Positions 35,969-47,300 of a stretch of DNA of 64,000 nucleotides are shown here, piece by piece. This DNA comes from Cordia subcordata (Eukaryota > Streptophyta > Magnoliopsida > Boraginales > Cordiaceae): positions 496,001 to 560,000 of the forward strand of contig JAPTOF010000026.1 of NCBI GenBank assembly GCA_028554755.1. Reading direction: 5' to 3'. The notes beneath the pieces were generated by a model. The model was not told the DNA's origin. It saw nothing but the letters and a program-made list of their open reading frames with translations, and made no database searches. A program made the translations under genes and the position numbers. Every line of letters starts with the position of its first letter. The first letter of the stretch is position 1.

Positions 35969-37975
35969 TTAGATACCGTTATGCATATGATTATGGCTTA
36001 AATTTGCATAATGGATCAATAGAACGAGTAATAATCTTGTGGGTGGCAAGATTTATATGTTTCTATGGTGTATATGTTATGGGCTAACCTTTGAGGTTAC
36101 AGCATGTGTTTTTGGCCCTAGTCGATGGTTCGAATGTATGGATTTAATTTATTACATAAAAAGTTAATGCAGCTTCAATTTGAGAAAAGCATAGGAACGG
36201 GAAATGGCTTGTATTTTGTGGCCATATTTATGTTTCTTGTCATAGATGAAGCTTTTATAGGTTGATTTTCTATGTAATTTCTTATAATGTATTGATTCAG
36301 AGCTGAAATAGCTGCTGTGCATGAAGTTTGGAGCATTTTGGAGGTACCGCTTGACCCAACCAGTCAACCGGCAGGAGTCCTAGGCTCGACTGGTAGTGTT
36401 AGGGTGCTTTTGAGAACAACTGTGGTCGACCAATAGGATTCCTAGGCTTGACCGGCAAGAGAAATTAACATTCTGGAAGTACCAATTGCCCTAGTCGGTC
36501 AATCGGTAAGAGTATAGAGCTTAACTGGCAGAAGCTGTTTGCAGTTGTTTTGAAGTTTTGGCAATTCTGATTGCTTTGAGCTTTAAGCCTAGGGTTGATT
36601 TATAGAAGCCATCGATTGGAGACCATTTATTTATACTATGGATGTTTATTTTGTGATATTTATATACATGTTTGATTATATGTATGAATTATTGCAATGT
36701 GACCACATTGCGACAAATCTACCCAAATAGGGTTTAAAATTGGCTAACCCTTGGATCTTTTTACGCTTGAGTTTGATGAGTCCCTCGAGATTGCTTAAGC
36801 TAATTATTTGGTAATTAGAGATCTTAAAGAGTAATGCATAAAATTGGCTTGAGATATTAGTTGTTTATGACACTAATTAACCAATAGATTTGTCGAGACA
36901 ACTCAAGTGCGCTAACCTTAGGATTTCATAATCCGGATTTAGGTTTAACTCTCTATTTTGGTATGGATATGAATTAAAAATTACAAAGTGATTTTTAATT
37001 CAAAAGGGCATTTAGAACTAAATTTAATGTACCGTAGCGAATAGAAGAAGTCAAGTTGCCAACCTATGGGTTCGTTAAAGGCCCAAGATCAAGTCGAATA
37101 TATTTGAGTACTATGAAATATTTTTGGAAACACAAAGTTGAATTGTAAAGCATAAAAGGTGTTAATGAGTTTAGCCATGCTATCTGTGGAGTTTTTCACT
37201 AAGGATTACCTAACGGGATGTTGACAAGAGATCTAGCCCATCGGATGACTCAAGTCAAGAACATTTTGGGGTCTTTTGATTCAAATGTGGTGTTTAGATC
37301 CAAAACATGTAGGACCAAGATAAATAGGTAAAATCCTTAAGGTCAAAATATTGAGTGAGGGAGAGGATTGGAAAACCCACAGTCTTTTATATCCAGTTCT
37401 TGCAAAAGGTGAATGGCATTGACCTCCCCATTAGAGGGTGTCACAATTACCTAGATTTAGTAAGGTGGACTTAACGTGTATATTTATAAGGGCGTTGATA
37501 AGGTTTGGCCATCCCATTGATAGAGTTCATCATCATTGACTGTTTCATGGCATAGAGATGAAAGTCACTGCCCCATCGTAGGGCTCAAATTTAGATAAAT
37601 GACGGGGAATGAGACACTAGTGGTTAAATACACTTAACTCGAGTAATAGGTTTGGCCACCCCAATGATGAAGGCCCCAAGGCAATTTGAGAAGCCAAACA
37701 ATGTAGTGATTGGATACCGTTAGATAGTGTCTACCTGGATAAGCGTTATCTAAATAGGCTAAAGCCTAACTCGACTATTCGTTTGTTTGGCCATGCCATC
37801 CATGGAGTTCAAAATTGATAGAGTTGAGACACTATTATCTCATAATAGTTTGAAGATTTATTTACTAAATGGAAAACGATGTAAAAGGCTTGATGTATGT
37901 TATTTTCCACTATTACATACATATCATACTTGCATCATCTTATGTTACTCATTCATTTACAATATCATTATGTAT
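35969..37975 (+). repeat. Long leader with diverged internal repeats
   Basis: No ORF of note. GTCAACCGG/GTCGACC-type words cluster at 36,340-36,530 (CCAGTCAACCGGCAGG, GGTCGACCAATAGG, TTGACCGGCAAG). A phrase like GTTTGGCCATCCCATTGATAGAGTTC recurs with changes at about 37,175, 37,505, 37,650 and 37,780, suggesting worn tandem repeats of roughly 130-330 bp spacing. Confidence 0.5.
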
Positions 37976-38830
37976 GTATCTAGTAAAAAGTCATGTAGTT
38001 CCTCCAGTGCTTTAGTAGGTATTCTCTTCGAGAATATGTTATCTAACCCAAACTATGTTCACTAGAAGAGGAACTTGGACAAAGTACTCAGCAAGGATAG
38101 ATACAAGTTTGTCCTTACCCAATCCTATCCCCAGATAGGGATCAATTCCACTATCACCCAGCAAGATGCTAAGCAAAGTTGGATGAGAGCTGATTATGGC
38201 CAAATGCTATATATTAGAATCTTTATCCAACAGTCTGCTAATACAGCTTAAAGGTAAAAGGACTGTTGCAGAACATGACCTCATTGTCTGAGATGTTCAA
38301 AGACATTAGTCGGCTAACTAGGCAAGTTGCTATGAGGGAGACCATGAATTCTACAATGGCAGGAATGGAATTTACCATCGATCATATGATCAGGTTGATG
38401 GATAACTTCAACACTATCGAGATCCTAGGTGCTCAGATTGACACTACAACTTATGTTGAGATGGTACTCGAGACACTACCTAAATCTTTTAAGAAGTTCA
38501 AGCTAACTATTAAGTCAGGCAAGTTGAACATTGGCCCTTTTCAATTTATTGAAGAAACTTCAGGAAGTAGAGTTCATCATTTAATAAGAGGCTTAAGATT
38601 CCATTCCTAAAGTTAAACCTTCTAGTATTGTTTAGTCAAGTGATAAGGGAAAACAATAGGAACATAGAAAGGAACAGTTGGCGTTGAGCAATAGCAAGAT
38701 GCCAGTCCTTAAAAGAAACGATATAGGGTAGCAAATGACAAGCCCAAAGGGAACTATTTCTAGTGTGGTTTATAAAAGCACTGGAGGACACGTTGTCACG
38801 TATACCTAGCCAAGTGCTAAAAAGATATAA
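37976..38830 (+). pseudogene. Gag remnant of the third copia element
   Basis: Starts with SSSALVGILFENMLSNPNYV, continues KRNLDKVLSKDRYKFVLTQ, then an open piece 38,266-38,610 with SLSEMFKDISRLTRQVAMR, IEILGAQIDTTTYVEMVLE and LPKSFKKFKLTIKSGKLN, the UBN2-type copia gag domain. A decayed zinc knuckle near 38,760 still reads KHWRTRCHVYLAKC. Stops at 38,066 and 38,248 and further ones after 38,610 break it. Confidence 0.8.
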
Positions 38831-39885
38831 GCTTCACTTCTCATGGTAAGACCCTTATGGTGGTTGGTCTTACTTGTGAGCAGGCCCTGAGCCATTAACC
38901 ATAATTGCTATTTCTATCAAAGAATTCAGAAGACGTGGATAACAAGTGAGAAAGCTTTACTTTCAAATTCCGCTGCGAGGCAAAGTATAGGCTTATGTAG
39001 TCGGAGCTATATAGTGTTTAGGTATTAATGTTAATATTTATATTTCCGAACATGCAAAGAACTTTGTTCTAGATTAAACGGACATCATATTTCTAGTTTG
39101 TTTTCAGTATCTATAGATATAGAAACTTTTGTCGTTCAGTATAATACATAATGGTTTTGATTAGGCAAGTTGACCTTGCTTGTTCCTTTGTGAATGTTTT
39201 GTATAATTGTACTTTTTGCATATAGTAATACAAACACACTAACTTGCCTCGCCAAAAAAAAAATGCTTTAAAAATATCTTGTTATACTATCACTACATAA
39301 TATAGAGCAAATTTGATCCATGGAAGGATATTTTCTTCAACCAATAACACTTTGGACATACTTATACATAAGACCTTTTGTCTAAGGCTTAATAAGAAGT
39401 TAGTCGATTTTAAGTTTTGTAGCCCATTAGATCTCAAAGTCATAACTTCTAACCTTCCCTATGGGACACCTAGTCTAAGAGCATGAGGAGAAGCCGGACG
39501 CCGACTTCAACTGCACCTCTAATCGTCTGATTAGACCACCGGAGCACTACCAACGATTACCCAAGCGCAATGCGACCTTCATATCTTTTGAAGCAGCTAA
39601 TTCCGAAGACGACACTGAGAGATTTGTGGTTTGTTTTATGAAAGCACGTGAGGCCGACGTGCCCGTAGGGGTACAGTTTTGGGTAGGTGTACCCTGCCGT
39701 TGGGTGTATATGATATTCCATCCCTATAGTTACATTCAATTTACCTCTTACCAAATAAATTGCTTGGTTGGACAAATATGCCTAACTAATAATTATTCCC
39801 AATTACAAGGTAGTTTTTCAAATGTATCCTAAATAATTGTAGAAGTGTACAAGAAATTTGAGAGTTTGTTGGCTAGACTCATGGG
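38831..39885. other. Unassigned sequence between copia remnant and hAT element
   Basis: No gene is recognised. Up to about 39,263 it is probably the tail of the third copia element. 39,264-39,885 has unremarkable unique-looking sequence, and the last part is the original left flank of the hAT insertion, hence once upstream sequence of the thioesterase gene. Confidence 0.4.
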
Positions 39886-40722
39886 TAGAGGTGGAAATCA
39901 GAATGGATTTTCAGGTAATCAAATTTTCAACCCGATCAGATACTTAGAAACTAACTATCCGGCCAGTTATCAGATTGTTAGATGTCGTGTTTTTCGGATA
40001 CGGATGTTCGGATACTTGACATCCTACGAACCTAAAAATACAAAATTGCTGACTATTTTTTTTGCACTAAGTTAGACAATTATGAATTTAACAGTGTTGC
40101 CAAAAGTGTCAATTGTGCACATGATTGTAATAACAGTTAAAATGCAATAACAGAAAGCACCCAACTCAAAAAAGTGCTAATTTAGAGTTGTATCATGGAC
40201 AGTGGTGCACATTGTTGAGTTTTTCACAAACAATATCATAAATTAGCACCTGTCTAGAAATTGCTTACTAGAGTTATGCAATTCACCATGCACAACGTAT
40301 CCATAAATTATAAACTAATTAATGTCATTCAACATTTCACCTGTCCAAAAATTTAGCCAACACCACGCCACTAGTCTATTCCATGCATAAGTCACAAAAA
40401 GTAAACAATAATAGACTAAAGTTAACAACTGTCTAGTTTGTATCAAAGACAAACAATTAAAACATCTAAATACAAAAGCCAAGTTAAAACATTCCTAGTA
40501 CTTTCCCAACTCCAAAGTCTCAACTCAAGCAATAATGATGCAGGCAAAAATAAGAAAGTTGAAAAATTACTAAAAAAAAATCAATTATTCTGAACAATGA
40601 GTGAACTAGTTCACAAGGCCAAAACAAGAAACAACCTAAATCCTCAAATCATATGTCTAGAACAGTGGCATTAACCCTATCCCTACTCATCTTTGAGACA
40701 ATTAACAAGAAATTAGCCAAAA

Positions 40723-40723
<1 letters not shown>

Positions 40724-40782
<59 letters not shown>
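40724..40782. repeat. (AAT)n microsatellite within the hAT element
   Basis: About 19-20 uninterrupted AAT units, followed by a short (GAT)n run. Its translation as poly-Ile is meaningless. Confidence 0.95.
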
Positions 40783-40785
<3 letters not shown>

Positions 40786-40976
40786 TAATACTAATGATGA
40801 TGATGAAAACATAGGAATGACAAAATAAAAAATAAAAAGAATGCATAACACTTTCAATCGATTCAATCTCAGCTAAATCTTTCTCAACACGTATAGGAAG
40901 GAATCACAGCGAAGCCAGTCTTAAGTACAAAGAAGTGCTTGAAGTATTTTTGGAGATAAAGAGCTCCTAAAAGCAT

Positions 40977-43294
40977 CTAAAACACATCCCCAATACTAAA
41001 TGCAACTTCTGAAGCAACTGTCGTGACTGGAACAGCCAAGATATCACGAGCCGTGTTGGAAAGGATAGGAAACTTAAGTGTGTTTATCTTCCACCAATTT
41101 AAGATGTCAAACTTGGGTCCTTTTGCTTTATCAAAAACACCTTTCTCTCCATCAGGCTCATCATCATCATTCCCAATTTCTTTGGCAAGATATTTATCTA
41201 ATTCAGACTTCACATGTTCATGTGAACTTCCAGTCTTGAACTTTTTGAACTCTAAGATCAAAGCTTTTCTCCCCTTCTTTTCTAAACCGGAACTTCTATC
41301 ACTACTTGTTGATCTACCAGTTGAATTTTCAGAAGAACTTGATGAAACACCATGACTTGTATAACTATACTTTCTTCTATACTACTCAAAAAGCTCATAA
41401 ATGCCATTTCGACCTTCAACATTCATTGTTTCTCGCATCATAAAATCATTATACAATTTCTCAAAAGCATAGTCCAAGTACTCCAACTTGTGATGAGGAT
41501 CAAGAATAATCGCATAATAGATGACCTTGTTCATCTTTTCAGCACATCCCCAAAATTTATCAATTTTTGTTTCATTGCACTTGCCATTGTACTCAACTCA
41601 AGATCATCATTTTCTATCCACTCTTGGAGAATCAAAGCTAATGCACTTATTTCATGGAAAACAGCATTTGATTTCACATATAAAGACCTCGAAATTTGCA
41701 AAGTGAGATGAAAAAACTACTCTATAAATCCACCAAGCAACCTAACTCTCCTCCAATCGTAACAACTAGGCACTCCTTTATATGGAGAAATGGAAAAGAA
41801 TGTCTCTGTACTTGCTATCATCCCTAGAATAACTATCAAAAGCTCTTTCAAGCTTGGATGCACTCTTCAACATCAAATAAGTAGAGTTCCACCTAGTAGA
41901 TACATCAAGGCACAATAATTTTTTGCTATCAATTTTTTCAAGATCTATGCACTCTTTGAATTTATTATACCTAGCTGGAAAGTTTTTAATGTATCTAATT
42001 GCATCCCTAACACGAACTATGGCATCTCTTTCATCCTTTTGTTTCAACCCATCTTGCACCATAAGGTTAACTATGTGGGCAATGCACCTCATATGTAGAT
42101 ATTTTCTATTGAACATAGAAGTACCCTACATTCTCTTCCTTCCACTCAAGTAGCCAATGGCAATATCATTTAAAGAAGCATAATCAATAGTAACCGTAAA
42201 AATATTGTCAATCCCCCAATCAAGTAAGCACTTCTCAATAGCTTTCCCAATATCTTCACCTGAATGACTCAATATAGGGCAAAAGTTAATAATTCTCTTA
42301 TGCAATTTCCAGTCATTATCAATGAAATGAGCTGTGACACACGTATAGTTCAATTTTTGTTGTGAAGTCCAAGTGTCAGTGGTAATGCAAATTGTTTGAG
42401 TGCAATTCCTCAAGAATGATTATAACCTTACCCCCTCATTCAAATACAAGGCATAAGTATCAGTAGCAACAATCGTTTTACCAAGAATAACAAACATTAG
42501 ACATGCAGTTGACATAAGTAACTTAAAGCCAATACCCTCAACAAATTTGAAAGGATGCTCATCTATAATCAACATCTTTGTCAAAGCCTCTCGTGTCTTG
42601 TTTTGGTTAAATTACCATCTTGTAACAGGTGCATCTTTATCACCAGATTGGACGAGTTGATGATAGATATGATATTGATTAGTTAATTCTTCAAGGGGCA
42701 TCTTCTTATAAGCCTTGTAGTGATTTCTTAGTGGTGTATTCTCATGGTTTGTTGGATCGGCTCTTACTTCTCTACCACAATAATGACATCTTGCCTTTTG
42801 GACTTGTTCTCTCTCACAAAAGAACTTATCAAAATAAAGCCAATATAGTGATCTAGGTGCAGATTGTTCTTTCCTCCCCTTCCCTCTCACTTTCTTCCTT
42901 TCCCTTTTCCTCAACTCATTTAAAGAACTAGTTACTTTTTCGGAATCTCCAAATATGTCAACCCCCATATCGTCATCAAAATCTAACGAATCATCTCCTT
43001 GGTCAGATGTTTCAAGACTTGAGATTCCATAAAAGCGTGTTCTTTTAGTAGGCCTTGGTGGTTTAGAAGTTGTTATTTCTAAATCATAAACAATTCAAAT
43101 TTAATTGTTAAGTATTGAGTTTAAGCCTAACTCACTAATGGCTCTTCTATTAAAGAGAACAAAAAGAAGAAAAGAAGAAAAATAAACTTCCAGGTTGGTG
43201 ATGGCAAGGACGGAGGAGATTCGTAGATAAATGGAAGAGGAGAATCATATTCAAAACTTGTTGACGATGATGTTGCTAAAGATGAATTTGACAT
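40977..43294 (-). pseudogene. hAT transposase (BED zinc finger, RICESLEEPER/Ac-like), broken
   Basis: Possible first exon from an ATG at 43,294 (MSNSSLATSSSTSFEYD). The main part begins near 43,078 and is open to 42,612: a basic stretch RKRERKKVRGKGRK, then the BED finger CHYCGREVRADPTNHENTPL near 42,780, where the last zinc ligand appears to be Tyr. Next, CITTDTWTSQQKLNYTCV (first catalytic Asp) near 42,390, LDWGIDNIFTVTIDYAS near 42,215, RCIAHIVNLMVQDGL near 42,080, and DVSTRWNSTYLMLKSA near 41,905 with the conserved Trp. The C-terminal dimerisation region is at 41,261-40,977: FDILNWWKINTLKFPILS and LAVPVTTVASEVAFSIG. Stops after 42,612, 42,126 and 41,778, and frame damage between 41,780 and 41,270, inactivate it. 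The family recognises TIRs and performs cut-and-paste transposition in the nucleus. Confidence 0.85.
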
Positions 43295-44218
43295 CTCTGC
43301 TCAATGAAAAGAAAGAAATAAATAAATAAAATTCTTAAATTAGTATGCAAAAATTAATCATTGAGTTATTTTATGGAACTCAAGTGTAACACTCTCAATG
43401 ATAAACTCTGCATTATTGTCAGTAATGTACATGGAATATGATTTCAATTGAAGCCATAATGATGTCTTTAGTATATACAAAGAACTTCCATTTCATTGCA
43501 AATTTATGCAAGTGTGTATCTTTGCTTTGCATATCATAAACTAAAAATTGTACCTGGTACCTTCTAGCCATGATCCTTGGTGTTTTACCAGTAGCTATCA
43601 CATGGGAATGTTAGTAACACATGCCCTAAATCTTAAACTAGAACAAACATGCCTAAACCTTTACTATGGCTCCCACTAACCTTTGCAAAGAAAATAAGAG
43701 AAGAAATGAAAATTTTCTTAAAAGCAAAAGCTTACAGTGCGAAGACTGGGGATAAAACAAGAAGCCGCTAACGTAAAGTTGCCAATGGTGCGTTGTCGCT
43801 AACAGGGCCGAGAGAGGGAATGAGGTGAGGTTAGGGCAAGGGCTTTATCTGATTTGGGGCTAAAATGTTATGTTTGTATATGTTAGTATTTAGTATATTA
43901 GTAAGGGTTAAAAAAAAAAAAAAAAGCTCACGTGTCGGGTTTCTCAGATCGGGTTTAATAAAAAATAATGATTCCGAAAATCGATCTGAACATACCGAAT
44001 TAACCCAAATATCCAAAGTTGAGACTTCTGAACCCGGATTTTAATTAAACATATTGGTGTATCGAACCTGACATAAGGTAAAATCCAAAAACCCGGTTCC
44101 GAATTTCCGGCTACTGATGGGGGCAAAATGGGATTAACCTTAAAAAATGAAGTAATATTTGAAAGGGGCAAATGAAAATTGCGAAACTTGTAGGGGTACA
44201 AAATGCAAGTCATCAGCC

Positions 44219-44226
44219 TATAAAAA
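44219..44226 (+). promoter_or_regulatory. TATA box of the thioesterase gene
   Basis: TATAAAAA lies 104 bp upstream of the start codon at 44,330 and about 105 bp downstream of the hAT right end, leaving only a short native promoter between the transposon and the gene. Confidence 0.6.
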
Positions 44227-44329
44227 TGAAGATTATAAAACAAAAGAATAAAAAAGAGGTGTTCCGTTGAGGGGATCTGTTGGTTGGCAGCAGCAGCATC
44301 AACAACGACAGCGGGGTGACAAGAAAAAG

Positions 44330-47300
44330 ATGGAGTTGGAATCCGTAAGGAGAATGTTGGAGAAGGGAGGAGGAGATGAACAAGAAAAAGAATGGGGCCC
44401 ACAAGTGGATTCTTTGCCTCTCAGATTCTTGGAGCCTCTGGTGATGAAAGGCGTCCATGTTGACCTCATCCAACCTGGTCGCATCCTCTGCTCCTTCACT
44501 GTCCCTCCTCGCCTACTGGTTCGATCCATACCACCTCTATTTGTATTCATATATATATATATATAGTCTCACACACACTTAAGGGATGGTTGGTTGTTGC
44601 ATATTGATAGAACTCTGGTAATTCATTACATGGTGGAGTCACGGCAAGTCTAGTGGACATCGTGGGTTCGGCGGTTGTGTACACAGTCGGAGCTCCATCC
44701 AGCGGTGTCTCCGTTGAGATCAATGTTTCTTACATGGAAGCTGCTTATGCTGGTGTATGTGCTGCTACCCTTTTCTCTACTTACCCATCATAGTATGATC
44801 AAAGTTTTGAAATTGTTATCCAAATTCAAATAGATATGGAATGGAATGTTTTTGCGAGAGTAACTAACCCCTTTAAATAGATAGGAAGGGAATGCACATA
44901 TAATTGCCTGAATGCACATATAATTGCCTGAATGAACATATAATTACCCAACTTTTTTCTTTTTGAGTTCAAATCTTATGGTTTTTTGCTAGACATAAAA
45001 AGGGTGTGTCTGTCTCTTTGTGAGCCTTCGTGTTTCCAAATCGAGACATAAGCCTATTGTAACTAATATATGATAGTGGATACTGGAACCCAGAGGTGGG
45101 ATGGTTAATCTAGGTTAGATGTAACCGACCACATTAAATCTAGTGCTTTTTCAGCCGTACTTGCTACATCATATACATCATATATGGTTCTTTAATACCA
45201 ATCTATGTCATCTTCCCAAAGTTCTGTAAATCCTTAGCCCATTTATGCTATGAAAGGTCATCCCAGTATATGTGTCATGAGTAAAAGGTTGAAATGTTTT
45301 CTTGGCAGCTACCACATCGATTTTTGCATTTTCCTTCATTTCTTTGCAATATTGAAGATGAAAGATGTCCTGGTTTGACTAAACAACTTCACATATACCG
45401 GCTACTAATGAGCTGATATGTCAACCAACAAAAACATAGTTATCAACCATCGATTCTGTACTTCCATTTTATCTCATTGCTTCAGAATCCTCTCTATATT
45501 GGATGGTCGAATTTTAGGTGGTCAAACCCTTCTCTATGCTTTGATTCAAGCTCAGAAACATATCAGAATACATTAAGATATTCGCTGAGCATTTTTCTCA
45601 CCTCTTGTTCCTTTCTTCTTATTACTTTCAGAACATGAGGTCTAGTTATCTACAAAGGAAAGAAATTAACCTTTCCTTTTGATTAGTGAGGATGTGTTAT
45701 CCAGCAAGAAACTTTCTCAATTTTAGAGGCTTAATAGGAGTTCTTCAGATCTTTTCTGCTTTTCCTTATTATGTTTACAAGTATAATGATTTTGACAAGG
45801 AAAACATCTTTTTCTATTTCAGAGGTGATATATTCTTGATCATGTTCACATGTGTTTTACATGGTTTCAAATCCTACGCTTTACTTGCTATCCAAGCTAC
45901 ACAAAATAAATATCAATGTGACCCTTTACCGTGATATATTATGTACATATTAATAGTCCTGGATATGATCATCCTTGTGTATTTGAAGTTCTCATCTAAA
46001 ACGTTCATAGTCATCAAAAGAAAACATTTGCCTGAAAAAATGTAAAGGGAAGATAATTATCAAGTACAGATCTCTAGACAAGCTTCTGTCATTGATCTCA
46101 CATAATTCTCATAAAATTTTTTTCTCAGAGGAAGCTTGTCGAATATATAGAACGAGAGAAAAGCCACAACTATATGCTGCTTGTAATGTTATTACTAGGA
46201 TGTATTGCCTAAATTACTGGACCTTACTGATTATTTACATCTCCACTATATTCACAATAAATTTTGTACCTGTCCTCGTTGAGTGTCTGTTTACCTGTGC
46301 AAAAGAAATGGAGAAAACGGTAAAGGGAAGTAGGATCTAAAATAAGCATGTCCATTATGTTGGAGCAATTACATCTGTTGGTTGTCTTCTTTGTTGGTGA
46401 TCCACGTACGGGTAAATGGATTCATGATAAAGATCAGTAAGATTTTTGGTTGGTGCAAACAGCAAAATATCGAACCTTAGATGTTCCTTCCGGACCTGGA
46501 CTTAGATGGACCTGCTTGTAACTTGATGGCGGACTTGTAATATCCACAGAAACAACGGGGCATTATCTCCGTGGTATGGCCTTGATGCATAAGTTAATTT
46601 GGGGGCTGATGAGAATGAAGATTGATTTGGTCTTAAGAAAGAGTGTGAGATAATTACCCTTCTTTCTTATGGGTTTGGAGTATTAATAAATAACTTTTAG
46701 TGCCCTTCAGCCAAGGTGATATGCTAGCCGGGTTGACACAATGTGACGTAGGTTTGACAAATGACCACCTGTCAGGGATAGGAGGCAGGCTCCATTAGTA
46801 GCGATGGGACTTCAATGACGGCCCAATTATTATGATTGGATGGCGGCGCTTGGTTATGACGCAAATCTGGACTTGCATCCTAGGATTTGAACTCTGTCAT
46901 AGAGTGAGTTCCTGAGTTCTGGAATTCGTATCTCCATCTTTGTCTCCGAAGCACTATGGGAGGTGTGGCTCATGTCTCTTGTCTTGATGTCACATGTCAT
47001 CTTGCTATTGGTCATTACTTTTATCCCCAATTACTTGCCTCCCTAGCCAATATGGTTCCTAGGCATGGATCCAAGGAGGCCAAACGTAATGCATGCCTCT
47101 TAACTCCAATAATCTGGGTCGTTAATCCATTTACTTGCATGAGACCAAATATCATGCGTGCCTCTAACTGCAATGATCTAGGTTGTGAATCCATTTACTT
47201 CCATCCCGAATCTATTGGTTGGTAATGTATGCCCTATCTTCGAGATGTCACGATTTGTTGAGTAATTTTCCATACTTCTTCATTCCTCCAAAAGTTGGCT

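Larger units (their letters stand above)
34194..39260 (+). mobile_element. Third copia element, 5' LTR to decayed gag, truncated
   Basis: Plus-strand order: LTR (34,194-35,954), primer site (35,957), a leader of about 2 kb, and gag remnants (37,976-38,830). Integrase and reverse transcriptase are not found, and no second LTR is visible, so it is internally deleted or 3' truncated. Its left end lies inside the gag frame of the minus-strand copia element, showing that it inserted there. The right limit is uncertain; a TAATACAAACACACTAAC stretch and an A-run end at about 39,263. Confidence 0.65.
39886..44113 (-). mobile_element. hAT superfamily DNA transposon with TIRs and 8-bp duplication
   Basis: Left end TAGAGGTGGAAATCAGAATGG; right end, read on the minus strand, TAGCCGGAAATTCGGAACCGG, an imperfect inverted repeat of the plant hAT TAGNGGTGGAAATTCGG type. 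Flanking 8-mers are CTCATGGG (39,878-39,885) and CTGATGGG (44,114-44,121), matching at 7 of 8, the size expected for hAT. About 4.23 kb, with a broken transposase on the minus strand and an (AAT)n array inside. The subterminal zones are rich in CGG/CCGAA words (39,950-40,020 and 43,935-44,105), as in other hAT elements of this type. Confidence 0.88.

Noticed and set aside
40649..40846. Poly-Ile open frame
   Set aside because: Pure translation of the (AAT)n microsatellite.
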